Assembly: GCF_015100155.1 (NCBI RefSeq)
Contig: NZ_JACKZA010000001.1
Span: forward strand, 62,001-126,000
Origin: Acidithiobacillus sp. HP-2
GTDB taxonomy: Bacteria; Pseudomonadota; Gammaproteobacteria; Acidithiobacillales; Acidithiobacillaceae
Direction: 5' to 3'
Length of the DNA stretch: 64,000 nucleotides
Position numbers and translations under genes: made by a program. The notes below the pieces were generated by a model that was given only the letters and a program-made list of their open reading frames with translations, did no database searches and was not told the DNA's origin. Positions 32,753 to 42,181 of the stretch are shown in pieces (position 1 is the first letter of the stretch; the number at the start of each line of letters is the position of its first letter).

Positions 32753-33513
32753 TTGCCCAGAAGCATGATCAGCGCTTCCGCCGTAATCAGGATGATGATG
32801 ATCCATTCCAGAACTGTCTCACGATTATGGCGACTGGCAACAATCATGATTTCCAGTCCTTCATGAATGGCATCGAGTTTTTCATCCAGCGCCCGGAAAC
32901 GGCTGGTGAGTTCCAGATCGGCGGAAAGCTCCCGGGAGAGTATTTCCAGCCCTGGCGTTTCCCAGACAATGTCCGGATTATCCAGCACCGCAAGACGCGA
33001 CAGGATTTCGGTGCGGGTCGCCGAGGTGGAGGCCAGAAAACGCAGATGACTGCCCCGGCGTCCCGGAAGACGACCGGTACGGGTGACCTCGGAGAGTAAA
33101 TTCAAGGTGGTTTCCAGGAGGGTTTCGACGGCTTCTTCGTGGAGTTCGAGGGCGAGGCTTTGGGCCAGGCGCAGGGCCACCAGGAGGATGCGCTCTTCAT
33201 CCAGATGCTTGAGGGTTACGCCATCCCGGCCGACGGCATCCCGCTCACCGGTTTTGATGAATAACTCTTCGACTTTCGGATTGCTGATGGCGGTAAACTG
33301 GGCCTGGATGCTGGCAATAATCCGCGCCTGCAGGGCCGGCCCCGCCCCAAAAAAACAAAGTACCCCGGAACGAAACATGGCCACCCAGGCATCCCCGTCG
33401 CGGAGCAGGCGGTGGGCGGGATTGTTATCTACCAGATCCATGTCGAAGGTTTCGTCCCAGTTTTTCAGGGCAATATGGCGTACGGGTTGAATGGCGTGAA
33501 GAATACTACTCAT
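32749..33513 (-). CDS. RMD1/DUF155 family protein with C-terminal membrane anchor
   Basis: A 254-residue member of the DUF155 (RMD1/YdiB-like) family; eukaryotic relatives act in mitochondria, while bacterial function is unknown. Visible are AMFRSGVLCFFGAG near 45-58, LDEERILLVALRLAQSLALELHE near 103-125, and RLAVLDNPDIVWETPGLEILSRELSADLELTSRF. A single hydrophobic helix (WIIIILITAEALIMLLG) closes the protein, so it is probably tail-anchored in the inner membrane. It lies between glcD and the heptosyltransferase gene, overlapping the latter. Confidence 0.85.
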   Translation of the reverse strand: MSSILHAIQPVRHIALKNWDETFDMDLVDNNPAHRLLRDGDAWVAMFRSGVLCFFGAGPALQARIIASIQAQFTAISNPKVEELFIKTGERDAVGRDGVTLKHLDEERILLVALRLAQSLALELHEEAVETLLETTLNLLSEVTRTGRLPGRRGSHLRFLASTSATRTEILSRLAVLDNPDIVWETPGLEILSRELSADLELTSRFRALDEKLDAIHEGLEIMIVASRHNRETVLEWIIIILITAEALIMLLGK

Positions 33514-33517
33514 GCAT

Positions 33518-34903
33518 TTATCCTTCGGGGAGTAATTTGCCAGGATTCAAAATGCCCTCTGGATCAAACAGTTTTTTGATGGCACGCTGAATGCTGAGAT
33601 TTTCGGGGCTGAGTTCCAGCGGTAAAAATTCCCGTTTGGTAGAGCCGATGCCGTGCTCGCCGGAAAGCGTGCCGCCCAGGCGGAGGACCGTCTGAAAGAG
33701 TTTTTGCAGACCCTGACGGGCATGGCGCATTTCCTCATGGTTTTCGGGGTGCACCAGAAAATTGACATGAAGATTGCCGTTACCGGCATGGCCAAAGCTG
33801 ACAATGTGCAGGGACTGTTCCCGGGCAATGGCTTCAATGGCTTCCAGTAAATCGCGCAGACGACTGATCGGGACGACCACATCTTCGTTGATTTTCAGTG
33901 GGGCCATGGCTTTGGTGGCTGGAGACAGGGATTTGCGCGCCGCCCAGAGTGCTGCCGTGGCCTGGGCATCTGTGGCCTCCAGGATTTCCAGATTACCGTC
34001 TCCAGCAAGGGTCTGGCGCACGGCTTCCAACTGGGCGGGGATGGTTTCGCTTTCGCCGTCGACTTCGACCATCAACAGCGCCTGACTGGCAGCGGGCAGG
34101 TCTGTTGCGGCGCCCATACTGCGTACGGCAGCCAGGGCATGAGGGTCCATGAGTTCCAGGGCGCTGGGTGTATGTCTTTGTGCCATGACCCGCTGGACCG
34201 CCGCGCAGGCGCTGGCGGTATTGGCATAGGCAGCGCGAAGCGTGGCTTTGTCCATGGGCAGGGGCAGCAGGCGCAGGGTGACTTCGGTAATCAACGCCAG
34301 CGTACCCTCACTCCCTACCAGCAGACGGGTCAGATCATAACCGACCACGCCTTTGCTGGTACGCACTCCACAGCAGAGCGTTTCCCCGCAGCCGGTGACG
34401 GCGCGCAAACCGAGTACATAATCCCGGGTCACCCCGTATTTGACAGCATGCGGCCCCCCGGCATTCATGGCGAGATTGCCACCAATCCGGCAGTAGGGAC
34501 TGCTGCCCGGATCGGGAGGATAAAAAAGCCCGTCCTGGACAACATGGTCATTGATGGCGGCGGTAATCATGCCTGCTTCTACTGTGATGGTCCGGTCTGC
34601 CGGGCTGTAATCACAAACTTCCTGCATGCATTCAAAACTTATGACGGCGCTGCCGGGTACCGGTTGCGCGCCGCCGACGTTGCCCGACCCGGCCCCTCTG
34701 GGGATCAGCGGCAAATGATGGCGACGGGCGATGTGGACGATGGCCTGCACTTCTTCATGACTCCGGGGAAAAAGCACCAGGGCCGGCAGACAGCTTCCGG
34801 GGGTATCATCACGACTGTAAATGGACAGGGTATCGCTGTCATCCCGAACTCTCTCGCTGTCGAGAGCCGCACGCAGGGCCGGGAGAATGACGGCAATGCT
34901 CAT
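33518..34903 (-). CDS. FAD-linked oxidase, glycolate oxidase GlcD / D-lactate dehydrogenase-like
   Basis: A 461-residue flavoprotein oxidising a 2-hydroxyacid (glycolate or D-lactate are the family substrates). The N-terminal FAD-binding PCMH domain shows [18 protein letters not shown] near 64-81, [27 protein letters not shown] and [17 protein letters not shown]. The C-terminal cap has [31 protein letters not shown] and the conserved [15 protein letters not shown] near 412-426. No glcE or glcF gene is adjacent. Its start overlaps the stop of the gmhA-hldE fusion gene (ATGA), an odd partner for LPS genes. Confidence 0.88.
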   Translation of the reverse strand: MSIAVILPALRAALDSERVRDDSDTLSIYSRDDTPGSCLPALVLFPRSHEEVQAIVHIARRHHLPLIPRGAGSGNVGGAQPVPGSAVISFECMQEVCDYSPADRTITVEAGMITAAINDHVVQDGLFYPPDPGSSPYCRIGGNLAMNAGGPHAVKYGVTRDYVLGLRAVTGCGETLCCGVRTSKGVVGYDLTRLLVGSEGTLALITEVTLRLLPLPMDKATLRAAYANTASACAAVQRVMAQRHTPSALELMDPHALAAVRSMGAATDLPAASQALLMVEVDGESETIPAQLEAVRQTLAGDGNLEILEATDAQATAALWAARKSLSPATKAMAPLKINEDVVVPISRLRDLLEAIEAIAREQSLHIVSFGHAGNGNLHVNFLVHPENHEEMRHARQGLQKLFQTVLRLGGTLSGEHGIGSTKREFLPLELSPENLSIQRAIKKLFDPEGILNPGKLLPEG

Positions 34904-35985
34904 GGCCGGGAATTCCGGATTTTCTGTAACAGGGCGGTGGTGCTGCGTTCGTGCCGGAAAGGAATGCTGAGCACGCGACCGCCGCGCGCCTGGACCTCGC
35001 GGGCACCGACGATATTTTCCACCGGCCAGTCGCCGCCCTTGATCAGGACGTCAGGCTGCAGTTTTTCGATGAGTTGCAAAGGGGTGTCTTCATCAAAAGG
35101 GGTGACGAAATCCACGGACTGCAGGGCCGCGAGTACCGCCATCCGATCGTCTTCCGGATTGATCGGGCGATCAGCGCCCTTGCCCAGTCGACGCACGGAG
35201 GCATCGCTGTTCACGGCGACAACCAGACAGGCGCCTTCCGCGCGGGCTTCGGCGAGATACTGGACATGGCCACGATGCAGGACATCAAAAACCCCATTGG
35301 TGAACACCAGTGGACGACGATAATCGCAGGCCTGCCTGAGCTGCTCATGGTCGTGCAGAATCCGTCCGGAAAATGACGCGACGCTATGGGGCGGAATTGG
35401 ATTTTCGGCAAAGGCTGCGTCCACATCGCTGCAAAGGGCATGAATGATGACCAGATGGACTTCCTGGATGCGCGCCGTACTGGTTTCGGGGACGCGCAGC
35501 TCAATATCCGCCGCCCCCAGCAGGCCGGTAAGTTGTCCGCCATCCTTGCCGGTCATGGCCAAGGTCCACATGCCCCGAGCCTGGGCCGCACGAATGGCCT
35601 GCAGGACATTTTCGGAATTGCCGGAGGTACTGAAAGCCACCAGACAATCGCCGGGTCGGCCCAGGGCCTCCACCTGACGGGCGAATACTTGCGTGTAGGC
35701 AGAATCATTGGCAATGGCGGTCAAGACGCTGCTATCCGTGCTGAGGGCAACGGCGGGAAGGGCCATGCGATTACTTTCAAAGCGGTTGACCAGTTCGGAG
35801 GCCAGATGCTGGGCATCTCCCGATGAACCACCGTTGCCGCAACATAAAACCTGGCCGCCGTTCTGCAGTGTGGCTATCAGTCTTGCACTGGCGTCGGCGA
35901 AAGGTGCGGCGAGACTCTGTGCAGCATGTTCCTTGGTGGCGATGCTGGCGCGCAAGGCGGTATTTATCCGGTCAGGCATGGTCAT
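34900..35985 (-). CDS. Fused sedoheptulose-7-phosphate isomerase and heptose-1-phosphate adenylyltransferase
   Basis: A 361-residue two-domain enzyme of ADP-heptose synthesis for LPS. The N-terminal SIS domain (about 1-190) carries the GmhA signature [20 protein letters not shown] and [10 protein letters not shown]. The C-terminal domain (about 225-361) is the HldE/RfaE nucleotidyltransferase part: [17 protein letters not shown] with the HxGH-type [16 protein letters not shown] and [12 protein letters not shown]. The sugar kinase domain normally fused to this transferase is absent, as is GmhB, so they must be encoded elsewhere. The start ATG at 35983-35985 overlaps the yraN stop; an upstream extension lies inside yraN and is rejected. 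Confidence 0.9.
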   Translation of the reverse strand: MTMPDRINTALRASIATKEHAAQSLAAPFADASARLIATLQNGGQVLCCGNGGSSGDAQHLASELVNRFESNRMALPAVALSTDSSVLTAIANDSAYTQVFARQVEALGRPGDCLVAFSTSGNSENVLQAIRAAQARGMWTLAMTGKDGGQLTGLLGAADIELRVPETSTARIQEVHLVIIHALCSDVDAAFAENPIPPHSVASFSGRILHDHEQLRQACDYRRPLVFTNGVFDVLHRGHVQYLAEARAEGACLVVAVNSDASVRRLGKGADRPINPEDDRMAVLAALQSVDFVTPFDEDTPLQLIEKLQPDVLIKGGDWPVENIVGAREVQARGGRVLSIPFRHERSTTALLQKIRNSRP

Positions 35986-36347
35986 GGGCTGGGTACTCTG
36001 AAAGCATCGCGAATCCACTCCGGCGCTGCGTCACCGTCAATGGCAATCACGTCAAACCGGCAAGGACGCAGACCATGCCGGGGATTGCGCAACAAAAAAT
36101 ATTCGGCAGTGCGAATCAAACGCTGCTGTTTCCGATGGTTGACGCTGGCGGCGGCAGAGCCTTGCCGATTATGGGTGCGCTGGCGCACTTCCACGAACAC
36201 CAGCGCCTCATTATCCAGTACGATCAGGTCGATTTCCCCGGAACGGCAACGAAAATTGCGCAACAGCAATTTTAGTCCGGCCCTCAGCAGCAAAGCCAAA
36301 GCGCGATCCTCACCCTGCTGACCGAAGTTCTGGCGCGGCGAAGGCAT
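35982..36347 (-). CDS. yraN: UPF0102 (YraN) nuclease-fold protein
   Basis: A 121-residue protein of the UPF0102 family, which has an endonuclease-like fold but an undefined role. The core motif [26 protein letters not shown] carries the Glu/Asp...Glu-x-(Lys/Arg) arrangement of PD-(D/E)xK enzymes, here with Arg in the final position. The N-terminus [16 protein letters not shown] is also typical. It starts eight bases after the lpoA stop and overlaps the following fusion gene, as often seen in the conserved rsmI-lpoA-yraN-gmhA neighbourhood of proteobacteria. Confidence 0.92.
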   Translation of the reverse strand: MPSPRQNFGQQGEDRALALLLRAGLKLLLRNFRCRSGEIDLIVLDNEALVFVEVRQRTHNRQGSAAASVNHRKQQRLIRTAEYFLLRNPRHGLRPCRFDVIAIDGDAAPEWIRDAFRVPSP

Positions 36348-36355
36348 GCGTTAAT

Positions 36356-38197
36356 TTAGCTGCCGGGTTTGGGAATGGCTGGCAAAGGCACAATAGCGCC
36401 ATTCTCTACTTCCATCCATTCCATGTCACGCACGATGCGGCCTCCTTTACCAAAATGTAAGGTTCCGGTGGCACCTTTGAGAGGCTGACTGAATTGTCTG
36501 GCGAGGATTTTTTCGGCAAGCTGGTAGGCATCCATACCAAAAGCGGCCATCCGCCACTGCGCATCACTGGCATTGGGCAGGCTCGTATGGAGGAGCGCGG
36601 CGGCCTGCGGTTTGGTCGTAGCCGGTTGAATAATCCAGGGCATATCCACGGACTCAATTCCGGAGAGATTTTGCGCATCGCTCGGGAGGGTGGCTCCATG
36701 TAAAAGTGCCGGACTGAAAATCGGGATATTACTGTTGATGGAACGGATGGCTGTGACTGCGGCGTTGGCATTTTTGCTGTCTGCGACCAGGAAAACAAAA
36801 TCATGCCTTGAGATGGTCCCGCTGAGCAGTTGCTGCGCCTGACCATTAAGAGAATGACCAGGCAGATAGGTGGCGACTCCTGAGACGCTGCCACCCAGTT
36901 TTTTCCAGGTATCGATAAAATCGGCCTGAATGGCAGCGCCACTGGAATCCTGCGGATACAACACATAAACCCGTCGATAGCCTGCTGCATAGCCCTGATT
37001 GGCAATCTGACGCGCCGCAACATCCCGACTCAGACTGAAAGTATATAACCCCGGTTGTTGTACCCCGGCATCGGAACCCAGAGCAATAACCGGAGGATCT
37101 GAAGGTTTGCGTACACTGGCCACGGCATTGATGTCCTGCGGTAATAATGGCCCGACAAATATCTGGCAACCTTCCTTGACTCCGCGCTCAAAAAGCACAG
37201 CAGTATAACTGGGATTTCCGGTACTTTGCAGCAGCTTGACGGCCGGCCCGGATGCCAGCTGTTCCGCCGTTTCCATGCCAGCACTGAGGGCCTGGGAAAG
37301 TCCCGCATAACTACCGGTGGAGGGGAGCAGTGCACAAATACTGCCCTCCTGACTGCTGGTAGTGTCTGCGACGTTCAGTTCGTCATGGCTGGTAAAATTG
37401 ATGGGCGGGTGGCCAGGATGCGCGGCCATCCAGGCATTGATAGCGGCTTTGCGTTGATCCGGATCAGGATTATGGCGACTGATCAGGGCAATGGCGAGCC
37501 ATTCCTGTACCAAAGGATTACCACTGCGTCCCTGCCAGTTTTGAATGCGTGCCGAGGAAACAGAGTCCAGAAGAGCATGAATACGCTTATGGTTTTTGTG
37601 GATGGCAGCGCTGCTGAGCAGGCTGTCCCGTTCTATCAGAAAATTCAGGGCAGTCAGTTCATGCCCTTCCTGGGTGTATAAGGTGGCAAGGGTTCCCATG
37701 GCCTCGGCCCGCACGTTCTGAGGCGTGCTGGCGATGGTCAGCAGTTCTTCCAGATTGCCTTTGGCCCTGGGTGTCTGTCCCTGATCCATCAATCCCTGGG
37801 CGCGTACCCACAAGGCTTGTCCCCGTAAACCGTTATCGTCATGTTCCAGGCGTAGGACTTCATCGGCGAGAAGTACCGCTACCGGAGCCCTGTTGCCCTG
37901 CAGGGAGGCTTGTGCAGCCTTCAGCAAATACTGGAGTTGTGTCTTGCCCTGAACGGCCGCCGCCGCCTTGATGTAGTCTTTGGCGGCTTCCAGGTCATGC
38001 CCCTCTGCGAGTAACGCATCTGCTTGCCGGGCACTTGCCGCTTCAGGAGAGTTTGCCGCAGTGGCTACAGGAGCCGGAGCAGTACTGAGCACGGGCGCCG
38101 GCTTATGTGGCATACTCGCGCAGGCGCTCAAGGCGGCGGCGACAGCCAGTGTGGCGGTCAAACGTGGCAAATGGAATAAACTGGTCGGCAGTTTCAT
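36356..38197 (-). CDS. lpoA: Penicillin-binding protein activator LpoA-like lipoprotein
   Basis: Outer-membrane lipoprotein thought to activate PBP1A. The start MKLPTSLFH at 38195-38197 yields a lipoprotein signal ending LSAC (Cys near 26); a longer open frame upstream overlaps rsmI and is not used. About 613 residues: an Ala/Pro linker, a helical TPR-like N-terminal half (about 50-270), then a periplasmic-binding-protein-like half with ICALLPSTGSYAGLSQALSAGME, FVGPLLPQDINAV and RVYVLYPQDSSGAAIQ. It is divergent from rsmI with 34 bp between starts, a conserved arrangement. Confidence 0.9.
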   Translation of the reverse strand: MKLPTSLFHLPRLTATLAVAAALSACASMPHKPAPVLSTAPAPVATAANSPEAASARQADALLAEGHDLEAAKDYIKAAAAVQGKTQLQYLLKAAQASLQGNRAPVAVLLADEVLRLEHDDNGLRGQALWVRAQGLMDQGQTPRAKGNLEELLTIASTPQNVRAEAMGTLATLYTQEGHELTALNFLIERDSLLSSAAIHKNHKRIHALLDSVSSARIQNWQGRSGNPLVQEWLAIALISRHNPDPDQRKAAINAWMAAHPGHPPINFTSHDELNVADTTSSQEGSICALLPSTGSYAGLSQALSAGMETAEQLASGPAVKLLQSTGNPSYTAVLFERGVKEGCQIFVGPLLPQDINAVASVRKPSDPPVIALGSDAGVQQPGLYTFSLSRDVAARQIANQGYAAGYRRVYVLYPQDSSGAAIQADFIDTWKKLGGSVSGVATYLPGHSLNGQAQQLLSGTISRHDFVFLVADSKNANAAVTAIRSINSNIPIFSPALLHGATLPSDAQNLSGIESVDMPWIIQPATTKPQAAALLHTSLPNASDAQWRMAAFGMDAYQLAEKILARQFSQPLKGATGTLHFGKGGRIVRDMEWMEVENGAIVPLPAIPKPGS

Positions 38198-38231
38198 GAG
38201 CAGAGTGTATGGAGAATGGAGCAGTGGTTCA

Positions 38232-39089
38232 ATGACTGAAATGCATTCCGGGCTGTTGACGATTATCGCCACCCCCATCGGCAATCTGGAGGATCTTTCG
38301 CCACGGGCCGGGCAGGCCATTGCGGGTGCCAGCCTGATCCTGGTGGAAGATCGCCGTCATGCCCAGCGCTTGTTCCAGCATCTTGGTGTACAGCCCAAAA
38401 CCATGGCCCTGCACGAACATAACGAGCGGGCACTGGCCCCGCAAATTGCCCAGCGCATAGCCGCCGGTGAGCAGATTGCCCTGCTTTCTGATGCCGGGAT
38501 GCCGTTAATTTCCGATCCTGGTTTTCCATTACTGGCGTTGCTGCGCGAACAGCAGTTACCGGTCACCATTATCCCCGGGCCCAATGCCGCTGTGGCCGCG
38601 TTGTCTTTGTCTGGCTTGCCGAGTGATCGCTTCAGTTTTGAAGGATTCTTACCCGCCAAAGCGGGCGCCCGTCGGGCGCGTCTTGCGGTGTTGCAGTCGG
38701 AACCACGGACCATGATTTTTTATGAGGCCCCCCATCGCATTGTGGCAACAATAACGGACATGGCGGAACTTTGGGGTCTGAATCGGCCTGCAGCGCTTTG
38801 CCGGGAGCTGACCAAAATCTATGAGGAATGTATCCGGGACTCTCTGGGCGGGCTGCTGGAGCAACTGTCTCAGCACCCCGATAAGGTGCGTGGCGAAATG
38901 ACTTTGATACTCGGCGGGGCGCCTGAACAAGACCCGGGTGAACAGGAAGCGGATCGCTGGCTCGCCCCTTTGCTCGAGGAGTTGCCACTGACCCAGGCGG
39001 TGCGAATTGCTGAAGCGCAAAGCGGAATGGCCCACCGTCTTTTATATCGTCGCGCCCTGGCCTTGACTTCCGGGCGTGAGCCCGCTTAA
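38232..39089 (+). CDS. rsmI: 16S rRNA (cytidine-1402 2'-O) methyltransferase RsmI
   Basis: SAM-dependent methylation of C1402 in the ribosomal decoding centre. The start MTEMHSGLL at 38232 gives 285 residues, the normal length; the longer upstream frame runs antisense through lpoA. Tetrapyrrole-methylase-fold motifs: LTIIATPIGNLEDLSPRA near 9-26, LVEDRRHAQRL, LLSDAGMPLISDPGF, and VTIIPGPNAAVAALSLSGLPSDRFSFEGFLP. It is closely followed by tRNA-Phe, probably on the same transcript. Confidence 0.95.
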   Translation: MTEMHSGLLTIIATPIGNLEDLSPRAGQAIAGASLILVEDRRHAQRLFQHLGVQPKTMALHEHNERALAPQIAQRIAAGEQIALLSDAGMPLISDPGFPLLALLREQQLPVTIIPGPNAAVAALSLSGLPSDRFSFEGFLPAKAGARRARLAVLQSEPRTMIFYEAPHRIVATITDMAELWGLNRPAALCRELTKIYEECIRDSLGGLLEQLSQHPDKVRGEMTLILGGAPEQDPGEQEADRWLAPLLEELPLTQAVRIAEAQSGMAHRLLYRRALALTSGREPA

Positions 39090-39102
39090 ATACGCGCTCT
39101 TG

Positions 39103-39178
<76 letters not shown>

Positions 39179-39288
39179 TATAAAACAAAAACTTATCGAT
39201 GTTTGCCCAAGTCATGGAACTTGGACATTCGCCCGGTATCGCGCATTCCCCCTCTTGGGTCGTGGGCCGGGAGGTCAAGCGGGAAATT

Positions 39289-39579
39289 TTAAATCTGAAT
39301 GATGGTATCGCTATAAAGCGCCACAGGCGCGTCATGGGTCATTAATCGCATCGGCTCCACGAGTGCTTGCGCCACCAGAATTCGGTCAAAAGGATCCTGG
39401 TGGTGCATGGGCAAATCTTCCACTGCAACCGCGTGCTCTGCCTCCACCGAAAGAAGTCGATAGTCCGACGCCTCAAAAAATCGCAACGCTTCTTGGCTGG
39501 ATACGGGCATCTCTCCTCGACCTAAAGCGTGCTTGATCGCAATTTCCCAGATACTCGCCCTCGGACAGGTGCTCCCAGC
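39289..39579 (-). pseudogene. VapC-type PIN-domain toxin remnant, 5' truncated
   Basis: The frame reads ASIWEIAIKHALGRGEMPVSS...VEDLPMHHQDPFDRILVAQALVEPMRLMTHD, which matches the middle and end of VapC PIN-domain ribonucleases (WEIAIK and DPFDRxLxAQA motifs). The first 40 or so residues, including the DTH motif with the first catalytic Asp, are missing: an in-frame stop lies at 39580-39582 and no start precedes it. An internal ATG (39508-39510) could yield 73 residues but not an active enzyme. No VapB antitoxin gene was seen nearby. Confidence 0.75.
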
Positions 39580-39823
39580 TTAATGCACGGGTAAAATTCT
39601 CATTTATGAAAGCTGCGGCCCGGCTCGCTATTGCTGGTATACCTCAAGACGCTATTAACGTCTTTTCATAACCCTCCTTTACATGTCCAAAATCCCATAA
39701 TTATTCGCATCTGAAAATTTCTCGAAACATCGATTTAACAATATATTATGAATATTCTGTGAAGGATTTTTTCATGCTGTTTTGATGTTGTATTTGCTTA
39801 AAAGAAATTGCCGATGAGAATCT

Positions 39824-39841
39824 TGTAACGTGTATGTAACG
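39824..39841. promoter_or_regulatory. TGTAACG direct repeat at 11-bp spacing
   Basis: TGTAACG at 39824-39830 and again at 39835-39841, spaced one helix turn apart, as in binding sites of OmpR/PhoB-type regulators. It lies about 230 bp upstream of the exopolysaccharide operon. The repeat shares the TGTAAC core of the boxes near 7430, but with different flanks. Confidence 0.5.
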
Positions 39842-39968
39842 ATCGCTAACCTGCTGATGTAAAAACTATCTTATGCAAGATTTTTCTAATGTGTATGATA
39901 TCTGAAACAGTGAGCCCACGGTGAGTTCAGGAACAGTCTAGAAATCAACAGAAAACATTTTGGCATGA

Positions 39969-39990
39969 TTTCTGCTAGAAATAGCAGAAA
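39969..39990 (+). other. Perfect 9-bp hairpin with GAAA loop in the bcs leader region
   Basis: TTTCTGCTA (39969-39977), GAAA (39978-39981), TAGCAGAAA (39982-39990). A GNRA-type tetraloop makes a stable RNA hairpin. It lies about 80 bases before the first operon gene, so probably in the 5' leader or at the promoter. A related but unpaired sequence (CTAGAAATCAACAGAAAA) occurs at about 39938-39955. Confidence 0.6.
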
Positions 39991-40071
39991 ATATATTTAT
40001 TCCGCATGATCGCTTAAATTTTATCGCTGCTGGCAGGTATGATCACGCCATACAATTAAAAGGATAAAAAT

Positions 40072-41208
40072 ATGCTACAAGAATTCAGGGATTCGAATAT
40101 CGCAAAATTGCGGCAGCTTCAGGAATATTTTCATGCCAAGAAAATCCTCATAACCGGTGGTTTCGGTTTTGTTGGTGGTCATGTTGCGCGTCGGTTGCTG
40201 CAATGCGGCGCAGAGGTGACAGTGCTTGATATTGATACTTCCACTGATCGTCTGTCCATGATCAATTGTCCCCGCCTGGGTCTTCGGGAGCAACTCAATG
40301 TTGTTGAGGCCGATGTCACTGATAAGAAAAGTATGTGTGAAATCATTGATCAATATCGTTTCCACTATATTTTCCATTTTGCTGCATATGCGTCGGTTAT
40401 CGAAAAGGCATTGCACGCCCCATATGACACGATAATGGCCAACACCATGGGCTGGATCAATGTGTTGGAGGCTTGTCGGCTCTCTGCGCACAAGCCGAAC
40501 ATGATTTTTCTCTCATCAACCGATAAGGTTTACGGTGAAATGGATGGCGATTCTTACTTCGAACATTTGACACCGTTGCGTGGAATCGGAGTATATGACT
40601 CTGCAAAACTGGCGGCCGACGTGTTTTCGCGAACCTATCATGAAGCATTTCAATTACCGACTGTGACGTTACGAATGTGTAATATTTTTGGTCCCTATGA
40701 TTTCAACTCTGAATATCGGCTGTTACCAAAGGCTATGCAAAGTATTTTTGGTAATCCTGAACCAATGGCACCGGAGTTGTATTTCGATGCCATTGAACAT
40801 CAGCGTGATTATCTGTATGTCGATGAACTGGTCAATGCCATTATTCTGCTGGCTCATAGTAATGTGTGTCGGGGAGAAGTTTACAACTTGGCTGGAGGGA
40901 CCTACATGAGTACACCGGCCATGCTGCGGACCATTGTTGAACTGGCTGCAGGGGTTGAGGAGGCAGTGGATCAGCAGCGTGCCCAAGCCATCCTGGATAA
41001 TGGTATTGCCGTTAAGGTAAAAGCGAACGCCTCCACTATCCATGCCATTACCAAGCAGCATCTGAATGGTGAAAAGCTTGTCAAGGACACTGCCTTTCAG
41101 CCAGCCCATGAATTTCTTGATAGCCTGACCAAAACGATTCGTTTCTACCGGGAACATTATCAGCTTGCGAAGGAAGGAGAGAATCATGTCCATCTTTTGG
41201 CAGGGTAA
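40072..41208 (+). CDS. NAD-dependent epimerase/dehydratase (extended SDR), first gene of the bcs operon
   Basis: A 378-residue extended SDR acting on a nucleotide sugar. The Rossmann glycine motif is ITGGFGFVGGHVARRL near 27-42, preceded by a charged N-terminal extension. IFHFAAYASVIEKAL, the Ser in LSSTDKVYGE (as in LSSxxVYG) and the catalytic pair in YDSAK (near 180-184) follow, then RMCNIFGPYDFN. Overall style resembles CDP-glucose 4,6-dehydratase and UDP-sugar epimerases, but substrate cannot be fixed. AGGAT stands about eight bases before the ATG. It overlaps the next gene by 23 bases and heads a six-gene operon. Confidence 0.8.
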   Translation: MLQEFRDSNIAKLRQLQEYFHAKKILITGGFGFVGGHVARRLLQCGAEVTVLDIDTSTDRLSMINCPRLGLREQLNVVEADVTDKKSMCEIIDQYRFHYIFHFAAYASVIEKALHAPYDTIMANTMGWINVLEACRLSAHKPNMIFLSSTDKVYGEMDGDSYFEHLTPLRGIGVYDSAKLAADVFSRTYHEAFQLPTVTLRMCNIFGPYDFNSEYRLLPKAMQSIFGNPEPMAPELYFDAIEHQRDYLYVDELVNAIILLAHSNVCRGEVYNLAGGTYMSTPAMLRTIVELAAGVEEAVDQQRAQAILDNGIAVKVKANASTIHAITKQHLNGEKLVKDTAFQPAHEFLDSLTKTIRFYREHYQLAKEGENHVHLLAG

Positions 41209-42181
41209 GAATTGTCTGGTTACTGGCGGTGCAGGCTTTGGCGGAGGGCACCTGTGTGAGCGTTTGCTCCAGCTCGGTGCACGTGTTTTTGTGTTGGATC
41301 GGGTATTTCCGAAGTGGTCATATTTGCAGATCCAAGGTCTTGATAGACACTTGCAGGTCTGGGTAGGCGATATTCGTGACAGCGATTTTCTACGTTTGAA
41401 TTTATCCCGTTTTGCTATTGATACGATTTTTCATCTTGCTGCCCAGCCCATCGTACCATCCAGTAATGTCGTGCCAATGGAAACCCTCAGCGTGAATGCC
41501 ATGGGTACGTATACCCTGCTTGAGGCCATGCGTCGGAGCGATACAGTGGAACGGATGGTGTTTGCCTCCAGCGGCGCCTATTACGGCATGACCACCGATG
41601 ATCGGGCTCTGCAAGAGTCCGACCCGCCCCTTGAAGCCAGCAACATTTACGCTGCATCGAAGGTTGCGAGTGACTGTGTGGCCCGGACCTATGCCAAAGT
41701 CTATGATTTACAAATTGGCGTGTGTAGATTCATGAATACCTACGGACCAGGGGATACCAATTTTAGTCGTCTTGTTCCTCGCGCGATTTTCAATCTGCTC
41801 GAAGGCCGAGGTTACGATTTTGGTGCTCGTGATGATGGTAGCTCACGTCTTGATTTTCTTCACGTTGGTGATATGGCTGATGCGTATCTAAGGCTTGGAG
41901 AGTCTCTACAAAATCATTCGGGAAAGGCCTTCAATTTCGGTACGGGAACCGCAACCTCCATTACTGAAGTTGCGGAACGGCTGAGCATTCTCTTTGATGG
42001 CGAGCGGCGGACGCCGCTGTTTCACGGGGCTCCACGGGACAAAGCGGCGATAAAGTACCTTGAAATTGAGCGCGCACGTGTGGACTTGGGATGGAGGCCG
42101 ATGACTCTTCCAGAAGATGGCCTTTGCAGTACTTTGCATTGGTATGCCGAGAATTGGGAGACTTTGCGTCATGCCTTTTAA
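41186..42181 (+). CDS. NAD-dependent epimerase/dehydratase (extended SDR), second gene of the bcs operon
   Basis: A 331-residue extended SDR. The start MSIFWQGKNCL at 41186 has AAGGAGAG upstream. FWQGKNCLVTGGAGFGGGHLCERL resembles the N-terminus of CDP-glucose 4,6-dehydratases (FWxGKxVxVTGxTGFxG). Then come FHLAAQPIV, the Ser in VFASSGAYYGM, YAASK as catalytic Tyr/Lys (near 152-156) and RFMNTYGPGDTNFSRLVPRAI. Product could be a 4-keto-6-deoxy or epimerised sugar nucleotide. It overlaps the genes on both sides. It is related to, but clearly not a copy of, the preceding SDR. Confidence 0.8.
   Translation: MSIFWQGKNCLVTGGAGFGGGHLCERLLQLGARVFVLDRVFPKWSYLQIQGLDRHLQVWVGDIRDSDFLRLNLSRFAIDTIFHLAAQPIVPSSNVVPMETLSVNAMGTYTLLEAMRRSDTVERMVFASSGAYYGMTTDDRALQESDPPLEASNIYAASKVASDCVARTYAKVYDLQIGVCRFMNTYGPGDTNFSRLVPRAIFNLLEGRGYDFGARDDGSSRLDFLHVGDMADAYLRLGESLQNHSGKAFNFGTGTATSITEVAERLSILFDGERRTPLFHGAPRDKAAIKYLEIERARVDLGWRPMTLPEDGLCSTLHWYAENWETLRHAF

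Larger units (their letters stand above)
39580..40071. other. AT-rich intergenic region upstream of the bcs operon
   Basis: About 490 bp with no convincing gene. It is visibly richer in A and T than the flanking genes. It holds a direct repeat of TGTAACG (39824 and 39835) and a 9-bp hairpin with a GAAA loop (39969-39990), both listed separately. AAAGGATAAAAAT precedes the first operon start. I saw no c-di-GMP riboswitch. Confidence 0.7.

Noticed and set aside
34139-35323. Plus-strand open frame of 394 codons opposite glcD and the gmhA-hldE fusion
   Set aside because: It covers two genes with intact catalytic motifs on the other strand and has no domain or ribosome site of its own.
39580-40071. 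c-di-GMP riboswitch upstream of the bcs operon
   Set aside because: The conserved GEMM-type core sequences were not recognisable; only a simple hairpin and a direct repeat are present.
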